DNA from: Flavobacteriaceae bacterium
GTDB taxonomy: Bacteria > Bacteroidota > Bacteroidia > Flavobacteriales > Flavobacteriaceae
Reading direction: 5' to 3'
DNA length: 64,000 bases
Assembly (NCBI GenBank): GCA_947446635.1
Contig: CANFHF010000005.1
Span: 24,954-88,953 of the forward strand
Shown here: positions 36,297 through 44,591 of the stretch, one piece after another
Position numbering within the stretch: position 1 is the stretch's first letter
How the letters are laid out: every line of letters begins with the position of its first letter
Notes under the pieces: generated by a model
Told to the model about the DNA's origin: nothing
What the model saw: only the letters and a program-made list of their open reading frames with translations
The model's database searches: none
Position numbers and translations under genes: made by a program

Positions 36297-37064
36297 ATGC
36301 GAAAGATTCATTTCTTATTGTTGAGTTTAGTCCTATTTATTTTGTTTGTTTCCTGCAACAACAAAAAACTTACCGAAGTAGTTGAAGTACCATTACCTAC
36401 TGCCGAAGAAAAAGTGACGATGGGAATTCCTGATGATGTAACAGCAGAAGAAGGTGCGTTCCAAATGGAGAAGTTGTCTTATCCTTATGATGGCTTAAAT
36501 CCTAATATATCACCACTTACCTTAGAAATGCATTATTCAAAACATTATCTGACGTATACTAATAACTTAAATAAAGCAATTGCAGGAACCGAATTAGAAG
36601 ACCTAACCATTGAGGAAATCTTATCGAAATTAGACCTGAACGATGCCGAAATACGGAACAATGCTGGCGGTTACTATAATCACTCGCTATATTGGAAATG
36701 TTTAGGAAAAGGTTCCGGGCAACCCAAAGATACCTTGGCGGAAGCTATCACAAAGAAGTTCGGTTCATTTGCTCAATTCACCACTTCATTCAAAGAAGAG
36801 GCCACTAAACAATTTGGATCTTCTTGGGTCTGGTTAATAGTGGATCGATCCGGAAATCTTCAGATTACAAGCACCCAAAATCAAGATAATCCTTTGATGC
36901 ATAATGCACTTGTTCAAGGAACGCCAATTCTAGCATTAGACCTTTGGGAACATGCTTATTATTTGGATTACCAATATAAAAGAAAAAACTATGTAGATGC
37001 TTTTTTCAAAGTGATTAATTGGAAAAAAGTAGGTGAAAATTATGAAGAGGCTTTAAAAAAATAA
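36297..37064 (+). CDS. Lipoprotein Fe/Mn superoxide dismutase
   Basis: The 255 aa protein has a lipoprotein signal (LFVSC, Cys20) and a full SodA/SodB domain. Metal ligands are visible as His79 (EMHYSKHY), His129 (YYNHSLYW), Asp215 and His219 (LDLWEHAYYLDYQY). A Gln in STQNQDNPLM is the manganese-type second-sphere residue, and GG precedes the NH motif as in MnSOD, so Mn or cambialistic use is likely. The enzyme would act outside the cytoplasm on the membrane surface. It is 8 bases after the ACBP gene. Confidence 0.93.
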   Translation: MRKIHFLLLSLVLFILFVSCNNKKLTEVVEVPLPTAEEKVTMGIPDDVTAEEGAFQMEKLSYPYDGLNPNISPLTLEMHYSKHYLTYTNNLNKAIAGTELEDLTIEEILSKLDLNDAEIRNNAGGYYNHSLYWKCLGKGSGQPKDTLAEAITKKFGSFAQFTTSFKEEATKQFGSSWVWLIVDRSGNLQITSTQNQDNPLMHNALVQGTPILALDLWEHAYYLDYQYKRKNYVDAFFKVINWKKVGENYEEALKK

Positions 37065-37192
37065 ACTAAGACCAAACCATTCAAGACTTATTAAATCGAA
37101 GTCCATAAATGATCTGAAGGAATAATCCCTTTTCTAGAACAACTTTAGGGATTTAGGGATAACCTGAATCAACAATACCTCCTTTATAAATA

Positions 37193-37214
37193 AATCCTAA
37201 TATGGATTAGGATT
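37193..37214 (+). terminator. Terminator after the superoxide dismutase gene
   Basis: A 9-bp perfect stem (AATCCTAAT / ATTAGGATT) with loop ATGG, followed by a T-rich stretch. Confidence 0.7.
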
Positions 37215-37251
37215 GTTTCCTTTTTCATAAATTTGACGAAAAATAATTCCA

Positions 37252-38883
37252 TTGAATAAATCACTTTTTTTCATACATTTTTGGTTGACAATTCTAAGTT
37301 TTAATACGATTTTGGCACAAGCACCTAAAAAAATCATAATTGAACATTCTGATTTTGCCGACGTGAATCAATTTGAAGCTCCCGATGCATTTTTGCTAAC
37401 CGGAAAGGTACGTGTCAATCACGAGGGCGTAATTTTGACTTGCAACAAAGCATATTATTTTCAAAAAGAAAATTACATCAAAGCCTTTGGTAATGTACAG
37501 TTGGTTCAAGGCGATACCTTATATTTAAATAGTAAATATGCCGAATATAATGGTAATACAAAACAGGCTTTTGCAACTGGAAACGCCGAAATGCGTTCGC
37601 CCGAATCGACTATGGTTACAGATACTATTAACTTCAACCGAAACACGCAAGAAGTTTACTACAACTCAAATGGCACAATTACCAATAGAGAAAACACACT
37701 GAAAAGTAAGTCCGGAAAATACTTTGTTATCGAAAAAAAGTATCAATTTATGACCGCAGTAACGCTCTCAAACCCTAAATATGTTATCAAGTCAAATCAC
37801 CTAGATTACTATAGTAATTCTGGGCATTCGTATCTTTTTGGCCCTTCAACCATAACTAGTAAAGTCAATTTTATTTATACTGAAAAAGGGTTTTATGACA
37901 CCAAAAAAAATGTTGCGCATTTTCTACGGAAATCGTATATCAAGTACAAGGACCGCTTGATAGAAGGTGACAGTCTTTATTATAATCGAAATAAAGAATT
38001 TGCTTCTGCAACACGAAATGTAAAAATAACTGATTCAATTAATCGTGGGATCATCAAAGGACATTATGCTGAAATTTATAAAAACAAGGATTCGTTGTTT
38101 GTAACTAAAAGGGCTGTCGCTGTGAATTTTGTCGAAAACGATTCGGTTTATATTCACGGAAAAAAAATGATGGTTACAGGCAAAGAAGGTAATCGTATTA
38201 TACGCGCGTTTAATAATGTTCGTTTTTATAAAACGAATATGAGCGGAAAATGTGATTCCATTTATTCTAGTTCAAAATTAGCCCTGACAAAATTGATAGG
38301 AAAACCAATCCTTTGGAACGGAGAAAACCAAATTACCGGAGACGTGATACATCTAATTGGCAACAATGCAACTCGAGAATTGGATTCGCTCAAAGTACTC
38401 AACAATACTTTTCTAGTTTCTAAAGACACGCTGGGAAAGGGATATAATCAGGTGAAAGGAATGAATCTTTTTGGAAAATTCATTGAAGGGAAACTCCACG
38501 ATGTAGATATAATAAAAAACACCGAAGTCATTTATTACATGCGAAATGATGCTAAAGAACTCATCGGTATCAACAAGAGCGTCAGCAGTAAAATCAATCT
38601 TATTATAGAAAAAAACGCCATAGAAACTATTACCTTTTTCAACCAAGTCAATGGTGATATCTATCCCGAAAAAGACTTACCTGAAAACGCCCGGAAACTG
38701 AGTGGTCTAGTCTGGCGTGGTGAGGAACGGATAAAATCGAAAGACGGTATTTTTCCTGACGAAGAAAATACAGAAAACGACAAACTAGTTCAGCAAGGTA
38801 AAAAGGAAAATACCAAAGAAAATGTTCCGATGAAAATCAGAAAAGAAACATTGAATTACGACAAGAAGAAGAAAAAGATTTAA
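37252..38883 (+). CDS. OstA-like (LptA/LptD N-terminal domain) protein
   Basis: The 543 aa protein has a signal peptide (cleaved near ILAQ) and repeated OstA-like beta strands of the LPS-transport type (LTGKVRVNHEGVILTCNKAYYFQKENYIKAFGNVQLVQGD and later copies). It lacks the C-terminal LptD barrel and is longer than LptA, a form typical of Bacteroidota; it ends in a charged Lys-rich tail. A role in LPS transfer across the periplasm is inferred. The start is TTG at 37252; no in-frame ATG fits before the signal. Confidence 0.85.
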   Translation: MNKSLFFIHFWLTILSFNTILAQAPKKIIIEHSDFADVNQFEAPDAFLLTGKVRVNHEGVILTCNKAYYFQKENYIKAFGNVQLVQGDTLYLNSKYAEYNGNTKQAFATGNAEMRSPESTMVTDTINFNRNTQEVYYNSNGTITNRENTLKSKSGKYFVIEKKYQFMTAVTLSNPKYVIKSNHLDYYSNSGHSYLFGPSTITSKVNFIYTEKGFYDTKKNVAHFLRKSYIKYKDRLIEGDSLYYNRNKEFASATRNVKITDSINRGIIKGHYAEIYKNKDSLFVTKRAVAVNFVENDSVYIHGKKMMVTGKEGNRIIRAFNNVRFYKTNMSGKCDSIYSSSKLALTKLIGKPILWNGENQITGDVIHLIGNNATRELDSLKVLNNTFLVSKDTLGKGYNQVKGMNLFGKFIEGKLHDVDIIKNTEVIYYMRNDAKELIGINKSVSSKINLIIEKNAIETITFFNQVNGDIYPEKDLPENARKLSGLVWRGEERIKSKDGIFPDEENTENDKLVQQGKKENTKENVPMKIRKETLNYDKKKKKI

Positions 38884-38937
38884 GATTGAGAAATAACGAT
38901 TTTTGATTGTAGATTTGAACATCGTTATTTCTCAATC
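38884..38937 (+). repeat. 17-bp perfect inverted repeat between the OstA-like gene and aminotransferase
   Basis: GATTGAGAAATAACGAT (38884-38900) and its exact complement (38921-38937) flank a 20-base loop directly after the OstA-like stop. No T tract follows on the plus strand. The right arm can also pair with AATAACGAT at 38961-38969, next to the aminotransferase TTG start. Confidence 0.75.
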
Positions 38938-38957
38938 AAAAACATTAAAAAAATACT

Positions 38958-40145
38958 TTGAATAACGATTTCATAAAATACCAAGCCCAAACCTCTCCCT
39001 ATCCTTTAGGAATGGAAGTTTCGTATGCTCGAGGTTCTTATATTTTCGATACCAACAATAAAAAATACCTAGATTTTGTGGCGGGCGTTTCGGCATGCTC
39101 ACTCGGGCATCAACCATCAAGAGTAAATCAGGCGATTAAAGACCAATTAGACAAATATTCACACGTGATGGTGTATGGTGAATATTCACAAAGTCCGGCC
39201 GTGGAATATTGCAAATTACTAGCTTCACTCCTGTCCTCTTCTTTAAATAAAACATACTTAGTCAATTCCGGCACCGAAGCCATTGAAGGCGCCTTAAAAC
39301 TCGCTAGAAGAACAACCGGAAGGAGTCAATTAATTTCTTGCCATAATGCCTACCACGGCAACACCATGGGTTCATTGAGCGTGATGGGATTCGAGGAACG
39401 CAAACGAATATTTCGGCCACTGATTCCTGATGTCGATTTCATTACTTTTAATAATGAGGCCGATTTAGACAAAATAACAACTAAAACGGCTGCAATTCTT
39501 CTAGAAACCATTCAAGGTGGGGCTGGATTTATTGAACCTCAAAACGATTTTCTTAAAAAAGTTCGCGTACGTTGCAACCAAGTGGGTGCTCTAATGATTC
39601 TTGACGAAATTCAACCGGGTTTTGGAAGAACAGGCAAACTTTTTGGCTTCCAAAATTATGATGTTGTACCTGATATTCTCGTTATGGGAAAAGGAATGGG
39701 AGGCGGTATGCCTGTTGGCGGGTTCACAGCATCGGCAGCAATGATGGATTTATTAAGTCACGATCCCAAGTTAGGTCACATCACGACTTTTGGAGGACAT
39801 CCTGTCATAGCGGCAGCCTGCTTGGCTACTTTACAGGAAATTACTGAAACAAATCTAATAGCAGCGACTTTAGAGAAAGAAAAACTATTTCGATTACTTT
39901 TGGTACATCCTTTGATACAAGAAATTAGAGGAAAGGGACTTATGTTAGCGGTCATAACCCATAGCGCAGCGATAACAAATGCAGTAATTCTTCGCTGTCA
40001 AGACAAAGGGCTTATTTTATTTTGGTTACTATTCGAAGAATGTGCCATTAGAATCACGCCGCCGTTAACCATTTCTGAAGAAGAAATTCGGGAAGGTTGC
40101 GCTATTTTATTGAACGTATTAAATGAAATTCAATTAAAAAATTAG
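38958..40145 (+). CDS. Class III aminotransferase (acetylornithine/ornithine-type)
   Basis: The 395 aa PLP enzyme shows NSGTEAIEGALKLAR, the YHGNTMGSLS loop, LDEIQPGFGRTG (Asp binding the PLP ring nitrogen) and VMGKGMGGGMPVGG with the PLP lysine. The family moves amino groups from omega-amines, such as acetylornithine or ornithine, to 2-oxoglutarate. No arginine genes adjoin it, so the substrate is uncertain. The start is TTG at 38958, giving the normal family N-terminus. Confidence 0.9.
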   Translation: MNNDFIKYQAQTSPYPLGMEVSYARGSYIFDTNNKKYLDFVAGVSACSLGHQPSRVNQAIKDQLDKYSHVMVYGEYSQSPAVEYCKLLASLLSSSLNKTYLVNSGTEAIEGALKLARRTTGRSQLISCHNAYHGNTMGSLSVMGFEERKRIFRPLIPDVDFITFNNEADLDKITTKTAAILLETIQGGAGFIEPQNDFLKKVRVRCNQVGALMILDEIQPGFGRTGKLFGFQNYDVVPDILVMGKGMGGGMPVGGFTASAAMMDLLSHDPKLGHITTFGGHPVIAAACLATLQEITETNLIAATLEKEKLFRLLLVHPLIQEIRGKGLMLAVITHSAAITNAVILRCQDKGLILFWLLFEECAIRITPPLTISEEEIREGCAILLNVLNEIQLKN

Positions 40146-40283
40146 CAAGAATAACTAGCAATAGCAACCCTTATTAATCTATTTATTTTGTTAATTAAAT
40201 TGTTTACAACAATTAGCAATTTTCCTCAACAGTACAACAAGTTTATCTAATTTTATTATAGGCAAACTCAAAAAAATCAAGCT

Positions 40284-41681
40284 ATGCAATTAAGCAATGA
40301 GGAAGAGGAATACAACTTATCTTTATCTAAATTTGAGTCGATGTTGAAAACCAACAAGGTACTCTTTTTTGACTCAGAAGAATTTGAAGAGATTATCCTA
40401 CACTATCTAGACATGGGCAAAGCCGCATTGGCTAAAAAAGCCCTGAAACTAGCTTTGGAACAACATCCTAAATCTACTGGATTAAAGTTAGTTCAAGTAG
40501 AAATGCTAGTCTATGACGACAAACTCGAACAGGCCGAAAAGCTATTGAACGAATTGTATGCCATAGAGCCTACCAATGAAGAAATTTTCATCCAAAAAGC
40601 CAATATTTGTTCTAAAAGGGACCAACACGAGAAAGCAGTTGAAATGTTGAAAATTGCTTTAGAGTACACCGATGATTTAGCCGATGTTTATAATTTAATC
40701 GGGATGGAATACCTCTTTATGGACAATCTAGAAATGGCTAAAGAAAACTTCATAAAATGTTTGGAAGAAGATTTTGACGACCAGTCGGCATTATATAACG
40801 TGGTATATTGCTTTGAATTTTTAGATCAAAATCAAGAAGCAATTACCTATCTCATTTCGTACATCGATAAAAACCCCTACAGCGAAATCGGTTGGCATCA
40901 GTTAGGTCGTTTGCATTATGGCGTAAAAGAATACGACAATGCAATTCGTGCTTTTGATTACGCCACCCTTATCGATGATGAATTCCTAGGCGCTTTTATG
41001 GAAAAAGCCAAAACCCTAGAACGATTAAAAAAATACGAAGAAGCTATTGAAAGTTTCAAAAGAACCATAGAATTAGATGACGTCACTTCCTATGCTTTGC
41101 TACGAATAGGCAAATGCTACGAAAAATTAGGAAACAAAGTTCAGGCGTTAAAATACTTCAATAAAACTGTTCACGAAGACCCTCTTTTAGACAAAGGCTG
41201 GATTGCTATTACCGATTTTTACGTACGCCAGAAAAATTTCCAAAAAGCGCTACTTTACGTCAATAAAGCCTTGGCTATTGACAATCAAAATAGAATGTAT
41301 TGGAAGCGATTTGCTACAATAAACAAACAGCTAAACCTGTTTGAAGAAGCTGAATTTGGCTATCGAAAAGCGGTAGAATTTGGCGACTACGGATTAGACA
41401 CTTGGTTATTTTGGGTTGATATTCTTCAGTTTTTGGGCGAATTCGAAAGCGCGATACAAACCCTGTTGCAGGCCACGGAATATTTTCCAGAAGAAAACGA
41501 AGTGGAATATCGTTTGGCCGGTCTGTATTTTATGATACAGCAAACCACCAAGGCAAAATTCCATTTAAGTAATGCTTTGCGTTTAAATTTTGACAATTAT
41601 ATCATATTGGAAGATTTATTCCCCGTGGTTTGGGCGCGAAAAATGGTGCAAAATTACATTACAAAAAACACAAAGCCATAA
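40284..41681 (+). CDS. TPR repeat protein
   Basis: This 465 aa soluble protein with no signal peptide consists almost wholly of tetratricopeptide repeats (for example DVYNLIGMEYLFMDNLEMAKENF and AFMEKAKTLERLKKYEEAIESF). It probably scaffolds protein contacts. Its stop overlaps the aroE start by one base (TAATG), a conserved flavobacterial pairing to my knowledge. Function unknown. Confidence 0.88.
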   Translation: MQLSNEEEEYNLSLSKFESMLKTNKVLFFDSEEFEEIILHYLDMGKAALAKKALKLALEQHPKSTGLKLVQVEMLVYDDKLEQAEKLLNELYAIEPTNEEIFIQKANICSKRDQHEKAVEMLKIALEYTDDLADVYNLIGMEYLFMDNLEMAKENFIKCLEEDFDDQSALYNVVYCFEFLDQNQEAITYLISYIDKNPYSEIGWHQLGRLHYGVKEYDNAIRAFDYATLIDDEFLGAFMEKAKTLERLKKYEEAIESFKRTIELDDVTSYALLRIGKCYEKLGNKVQALKYFNKTVHEDPLLDKGWIAITDFYVRQKNFQKALLYVNKALAIDNQNRMYWKRFATINKQLNLFEEAEFGYRKAVEFGDYGLDTWLFWVDILQFLGEFESAIQTLLQATEYFPEENEVEYRLAGLYFMIQQTTKAKFHLSNALRLNFDNYIILEDLFPVVWARKMVQNYITKNTKP

Positions 41682-42430
41682 TGCTCGATACAATACCAAA
41701 ACGCTTTGGATTACTGGGACGCAACATAAGTTATTCCTTCTCTAAAGGCTATTTTACCAAGAAATTCACCACCGAAAATTTAGCAGAGTGTACCTACGAT
41801 AATTTCGACATACAAGAAATAACAGCTTTCACCGAAATCATAAAAAACAACCCTGAACTAAAAGGATTAAATGTCACCATTCCGTATAAGGAAGTCGTAA
41901 TTCCGTTTTTAGATAAATTATCAAAAAAAGCGGCTTTAATTGGAGCGGTAAACACCATAAAAATTTCAAAAAAAGGAAAACTAAAGGGCTACAATACCGA
42001 TTACTATGGTTTTATGATGTCACTGCAACCCTTGTTGCAAGCACACCATAAAAAAGCATTGATTTTAGGAACGGGTGGTGCATCCAAAGGTGTCGCTTTT
42101 GCCTTAGACGAATTAGGCATTGACTACACTTTTGTATCTAGGGAAGCCAAAGCAAACGCCATTGCTTATAACCAAATCAACGCTAGCGCCTTTGACGATT
42201 ACCAAATCATTATCAATTCGAGTCCGGTGGGAACCAGCCCGAATATAGAGGCTTCGCCGTTAATTCCCTACGACTATTTTACAGAAAAGCATATTGCTTA
42301 CGACTTGATTTACAATCCTGAGGAAACCCAATTCCTCAAAAAAGCCAAAGCGCAAGGCGCCCAAACCAAAAACGGAATGGATATGCTTGTTTTTCAGGCA
42401 GAGAAAGCATGGGAAATCTGGAATAAATAA
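41681..42430 (+). CDS. aroE: Shikimate dehydrogenase
   Basis: AroE reduces 3-dehydroshikimate with NADPH, supplying chorismate for the trp, pab and other aromatic pathways in this window. The 249 aa protein has GLNVTIPYKE (catalytic Lys), NTDYYGF (Asp partner) and the NADP loop GTGGASKGVAFAL. The ATG at 41681 overlaps the TPR stop; a longer frame from 41630 lies inside that gene and is rejected. Confidence 0.95.
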   Translation: MLDTIPKRFGLLGRNISYSFSKGYFTKKFTTENLAECTYDNFDIQEITAFTEIIKNNPELKGLNVTIPYKEVVIPFLDKLSKKAALIGAVNTIKISKKGKLKGYNTDYYGFMMSLQPLLQAHHKKALILGTGGASKGVAFALDELGIDYTFVSREAKANAIAYNQINASAFDDYQIIINSSPVGTSPNIEASPLIPYDYFTEKHIAYDLIYNPEETQFLKKAKAQGAQTKNGMDMLVFQAEKAWEIWNK

Positions 42431-42751
42431 TCTAATTTTTTATTAACTTAAAAATTAATAATATAGATGATTTAGTCGAATAAATTTGCTATTTATCAAA
42501 TAAATTAGCTTTTAATATATTATATACGTAAAAAAGTATACATTCGTAATCTAGTACATTTCGTTTTGATGATTCCTAAAAATAAATTTCAACTCTAATT
42601 GAGCAAAGAATCCATATAAAATAGAGATATACTCATTTTTAGATTAAAAACTGAGTATATAAACGAGTTATATAGCTAAATTCAAGAATTAAAAAAACAG
42701 GGAGGCCGAAAACTGAATAGAGTAGGTACTATCTAATAAAACCAAAATATA
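42431..42751. other. AT-rich gene-free stretch before the TM2 genes
   Basis: This 321-base spacer is very AT-rich. It holds one clear hairpin: ATATACTCA plus TTTTT (42627-42640) pairing with AAAAA plus TGAGTATAT (42646-42660) with one bulged C, not followed by a T tract. No promoter of the consensus type and no small gene could be supported. Confidence 0.5.
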
Positions 42752-42964
42752 ATGGGAGTACAACAACCAGCTCAATCAAAAACAACAATGATTTTGATTA
42801 GTTTCTTTTTAGGCGGACTAGGCATTCATCGCTTAATGATGGGTTATTCTAATTGGTGGTTAATGCTAATTACACTAGGCGGGTGTGGTTTATGGTCATT
42901 AATTGACTTCATTAAAATAATCACAGGCAGCATGAAAATGGCTGACGGAAGAGACTTAATTTAA
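42752..42964 (+). CDS. TM2 domain protein
   Basis: This 70 aa protein is little more than a TM2 domain: ISFFLGGLGIHRLMMGYSNW (helix 1 and the G-x-HR turn) and LITLGGCGLWSLIDFIKI (helix 2). TM2 proteins are small inner-membrane proteins of unknown function. A hairpin follows, then a second TM2 gene. Confidence 0.85.
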   Translation: MGVQQPAQSKTTMILISFFLGGLGIHRLMMGYSNWWLMLITLGGCGLWSLIDFIKIITGSMKMADGRDLI

Positions 42965-42970
42965 ACACCA

Positions 42971-42999
42971 AAAGGGAGAGGCGAAGTTTCTCTCCCTTT
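42971..42999 (+). terminator. Hairpin/terminator between the two TM2 genes
   Basis: A 10-bp stem (AAAGGGAGAG / TTCTCCCTTT-type arms, 42971-42980 with 42990-42999) with a 9-base loop; only a weak T run follows, so it may be a partial terminator. Confidence 0.6.
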
Positions 43000-43015
43000 C
43001 TTACATTTTTGTATT

Positions 43016-43351
43016 ATGAAACAAGAAAATGAAAAGTATTGTACCGAATGCGGTGCATTGATTAATATTAAAGCTGAAATCTGCCCAAAATGCGGAGTAA
43101 GACAGACAATTCAATCTACACCTATAAGTTCTGAAATAACAGAGCAAAGAAATAAATGGATTACTTGTTTACTTCTTTGTTGGTTTCTTGGTATTTTTGG
43201 CGCACATCGCTTTTACACAGGTCATACGGCATTAGGAGTTGTACAACTTTTGACACTTGGCGGTTGTGGTATCTGGACAATTATAGATTTTATCATAATT
43301 GTTTCAGGTAATTTCAAGGACGCACAAGGCAATCCTATAAAAAATGTCTAA
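43016..43351 (+). CDS. Zinc-ribbon plus TM2 domain protein
   Basis: The 111 aa protein joins an N-terminal zinc ribbon (YCTECGALI ... CPKCGVRQ, four Cys, residues 8-31) to a TM2 domain (FLGIFGAHRFYTGHTALGVVQLLTLGGCGIWTIIDF). It overlaps the next gene by 8 bases. Function unknown; the ribbon faces the cytoplasm if the helices follow the positive-inside rule. Confidence 0.85.
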   Translation: MKQENEKYCTECGALINIKAEICPKCGVRQTIQSTPISSEITEQRNKWITCLLLCWFLGIFGAHRFYTGHTALGVVQLLTLGGCGIWTIIDFIIIVSGNFKDAQGNPIKNV

Positions 43352-43649
43352 CCTAGTAGTAAAATATATTGCCTTCAATAAAATTACAGTAATAATAGGT
43401 GTTTATTTTTTGCTATCTGCAATTCTAAAAGCTACTACAGATATTGATTTTTGTATTCCTTGTCTATGGAAAACGATATTTGGTTTTCATTGCCCAGGTT
43501 GTGGTTTAACAACTGCATTTATCAGTCTTATGAAGCTTGACTATAGGGAAGCATTTGAAAACAATTGGCTAATATTTATAATTTTGCCAATATGGCTTTA
43601 CTATTTGGCCCAAGACTATGTTAAACACAATAGAAAATACAAGGCATAA
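43344..43649 (+). CDS. DUF2752 membrane protein
   Basis: The 101 aa protein with about two to three membrane helices has the DUF2752 core: CIPCLWKTIFGFHCPGCG followed by LTTAFISLMKLDYREAFENN. It overlaps the TM2 gene by 8 bases. This pairing of TM2 and DUF2752 recurs in Bacteroidota as far as I know. Function unknown. Confidence 0.85.
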   Translation: MSNLVVKYIAFNKITVIIGVYFLLSAILKATTDIDFCIPCLWKTIFGFHCPGCGLTTAFISLMKLDYREAFENNWLIFIILPIWLYYLAQDYVKHNRKYKA

Positions 43650-43820
43650 TGAACCTACCTAAAGTGGCTATTCATTGGCAAAAACAAGCTTTGCACTTCT
43701 ATCAAAGTTTATGTTTAATACATTGAAATGCTTAGGAATCGGCACCTTTTTGTAGTTGTCAACCATTAAAAAAATATTCAAGACTACTCGTCCTTTTTTG
43801 AGTTCTATCCTTTGAAAAAT
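43650..43820. other. Spacer with an open minus-strand frame after the DUF1508 gene
   Basis: Read on the minus strand in the same frame as the DUF1508 gene, the 50 codons after its TAA are open (IFQRIELKKGRVV ... FDRSAKLVFANE) to a stop near 43671. This might be the leftover end of a longer ancestor or another gene, or chance. I recognise no family. Confidence 0.3.
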
Positions 43821-44168
43821 TTAATCTGGGAAAACAAATTCATTCACAGAAAAATCCAATACCTCTGATTTTTTGGCAGTGCGACTAATTTCATCGATTC
43901 CTTTTTGAAGTAGCAATGGCGTGGTATATTTTCGGCTGGTAGCTATGACGACGTCTTTCTGCATCATTTTAAAAAAATATTTTCCATTGGCCGCCCTAGA
44001 TTTAACATACGTATATTTTTCTAGGTTTGACTTTATTTCTTCAATAATTTCTTCACATTCCATCTTAAGTTCAAAAGAGGGACTTGTAAAAATAGTTTTG
44101 CCTTTTCTGGAGGTAAATACAAATTTGTACTGATCATCAAATCGTTTACTGATAACAAATGCACCCAT
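43821..44168 (-). CDS. DUF1508 (YegP family) protein
   Basis: The 115 aa protein has two tandem DUF1508 repeats: FVISKRFDDQYKFVFTSRKGKTIFTSPSF, and FKMMQKDVVIATSRKYTTPLLLQKGIDEI. YegP-type proteins are small and cytoplasmic with unknown function; they often respond to stress. It stands alone. Confidence 0.8.
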   Translation of the reverse strand: MGAFVISKRFDDQYKFVFTSRKGKTIFTSPSFELKMECEEIIEEIKSNLEKYTYVKSRAANGKYFFKMMQKDVVIATSRKYTTPLLLQKGIDEISRTAKKSEVLDFSVNEFVFPD

Positions 44169-44216
44169 AAATTAGCGGAGAATATAAATTGAAAAAAGTT
44201 AGAAAAAGGAAATAAT

Positions 44217-44573
44217 CTATTCGTTCATTTCGTCGTAACGCACCGGAATTTGAGGGTCATAGAGTGGACATTTGAATTCTTCCATAGTGTCTGCGAGAAG
44301 ATTCATTGTTTTACCTTCGGTTCCATAGCAATCAATCTTAATGCTTTGAGGCGTGGTTTTAAGGTGAAAAGCCCCTTTTTCGTTAGGGCTTTTCCAACTG
44401 TTTTCGTCTACTTTTTCCCAGCTTGAAAAAACACTTTTAATACGATTTAGAATAACAGCCACAGGAAGATCTTCTAATCCTTCGACTATTTTGCCATCAG
44501 CAATGGCTTCATAAACCAAGTGGTGGTTGAGATAAATTCCGTCCTGATAGTTCCAAAAAAGTAATTCGTACAT
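44217..44573 (-). CDS. Hypothetical protein downstream of purM
   Basis: A 118 aa acidic protein of no recognised domain, without signal or membrane helix. It has aromatic N-terminal residues (MYELLFWNYQDGIYLN) and several Trp. It lies 18 bases after purM, so it is probably co-transcribed and conserved with it. No function can be assigned. Confidence 0.75.
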   Translation of the reverse strand: MYELLFWNYQDGIYLNHHLVYEAIADGKIVEGLEDLPVAVILNRIKSVFSSWEKVDENSWKSPNEKGAFHLKTTPQSIKIDCYGTEGKTMNLLADTMEEFKCPLYDPQIPVRYDEMNE

Positions 44574-44591
44574 AGTGTAATGGTTTACTTT

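Noticed and set aside
41630..41681. Longer aroE start at 41630
   Set aside because: It lies inside the TPR gene and adds a non-family Lys-rich extension; ATG 41681 overlaps the TPR stop by one base.
42431..42751. Riboswitch or tRNA in the AT-rich spacer
   Set aside because: Only one AT hairpin; no conserved core, cloverleaf or terminator seen.
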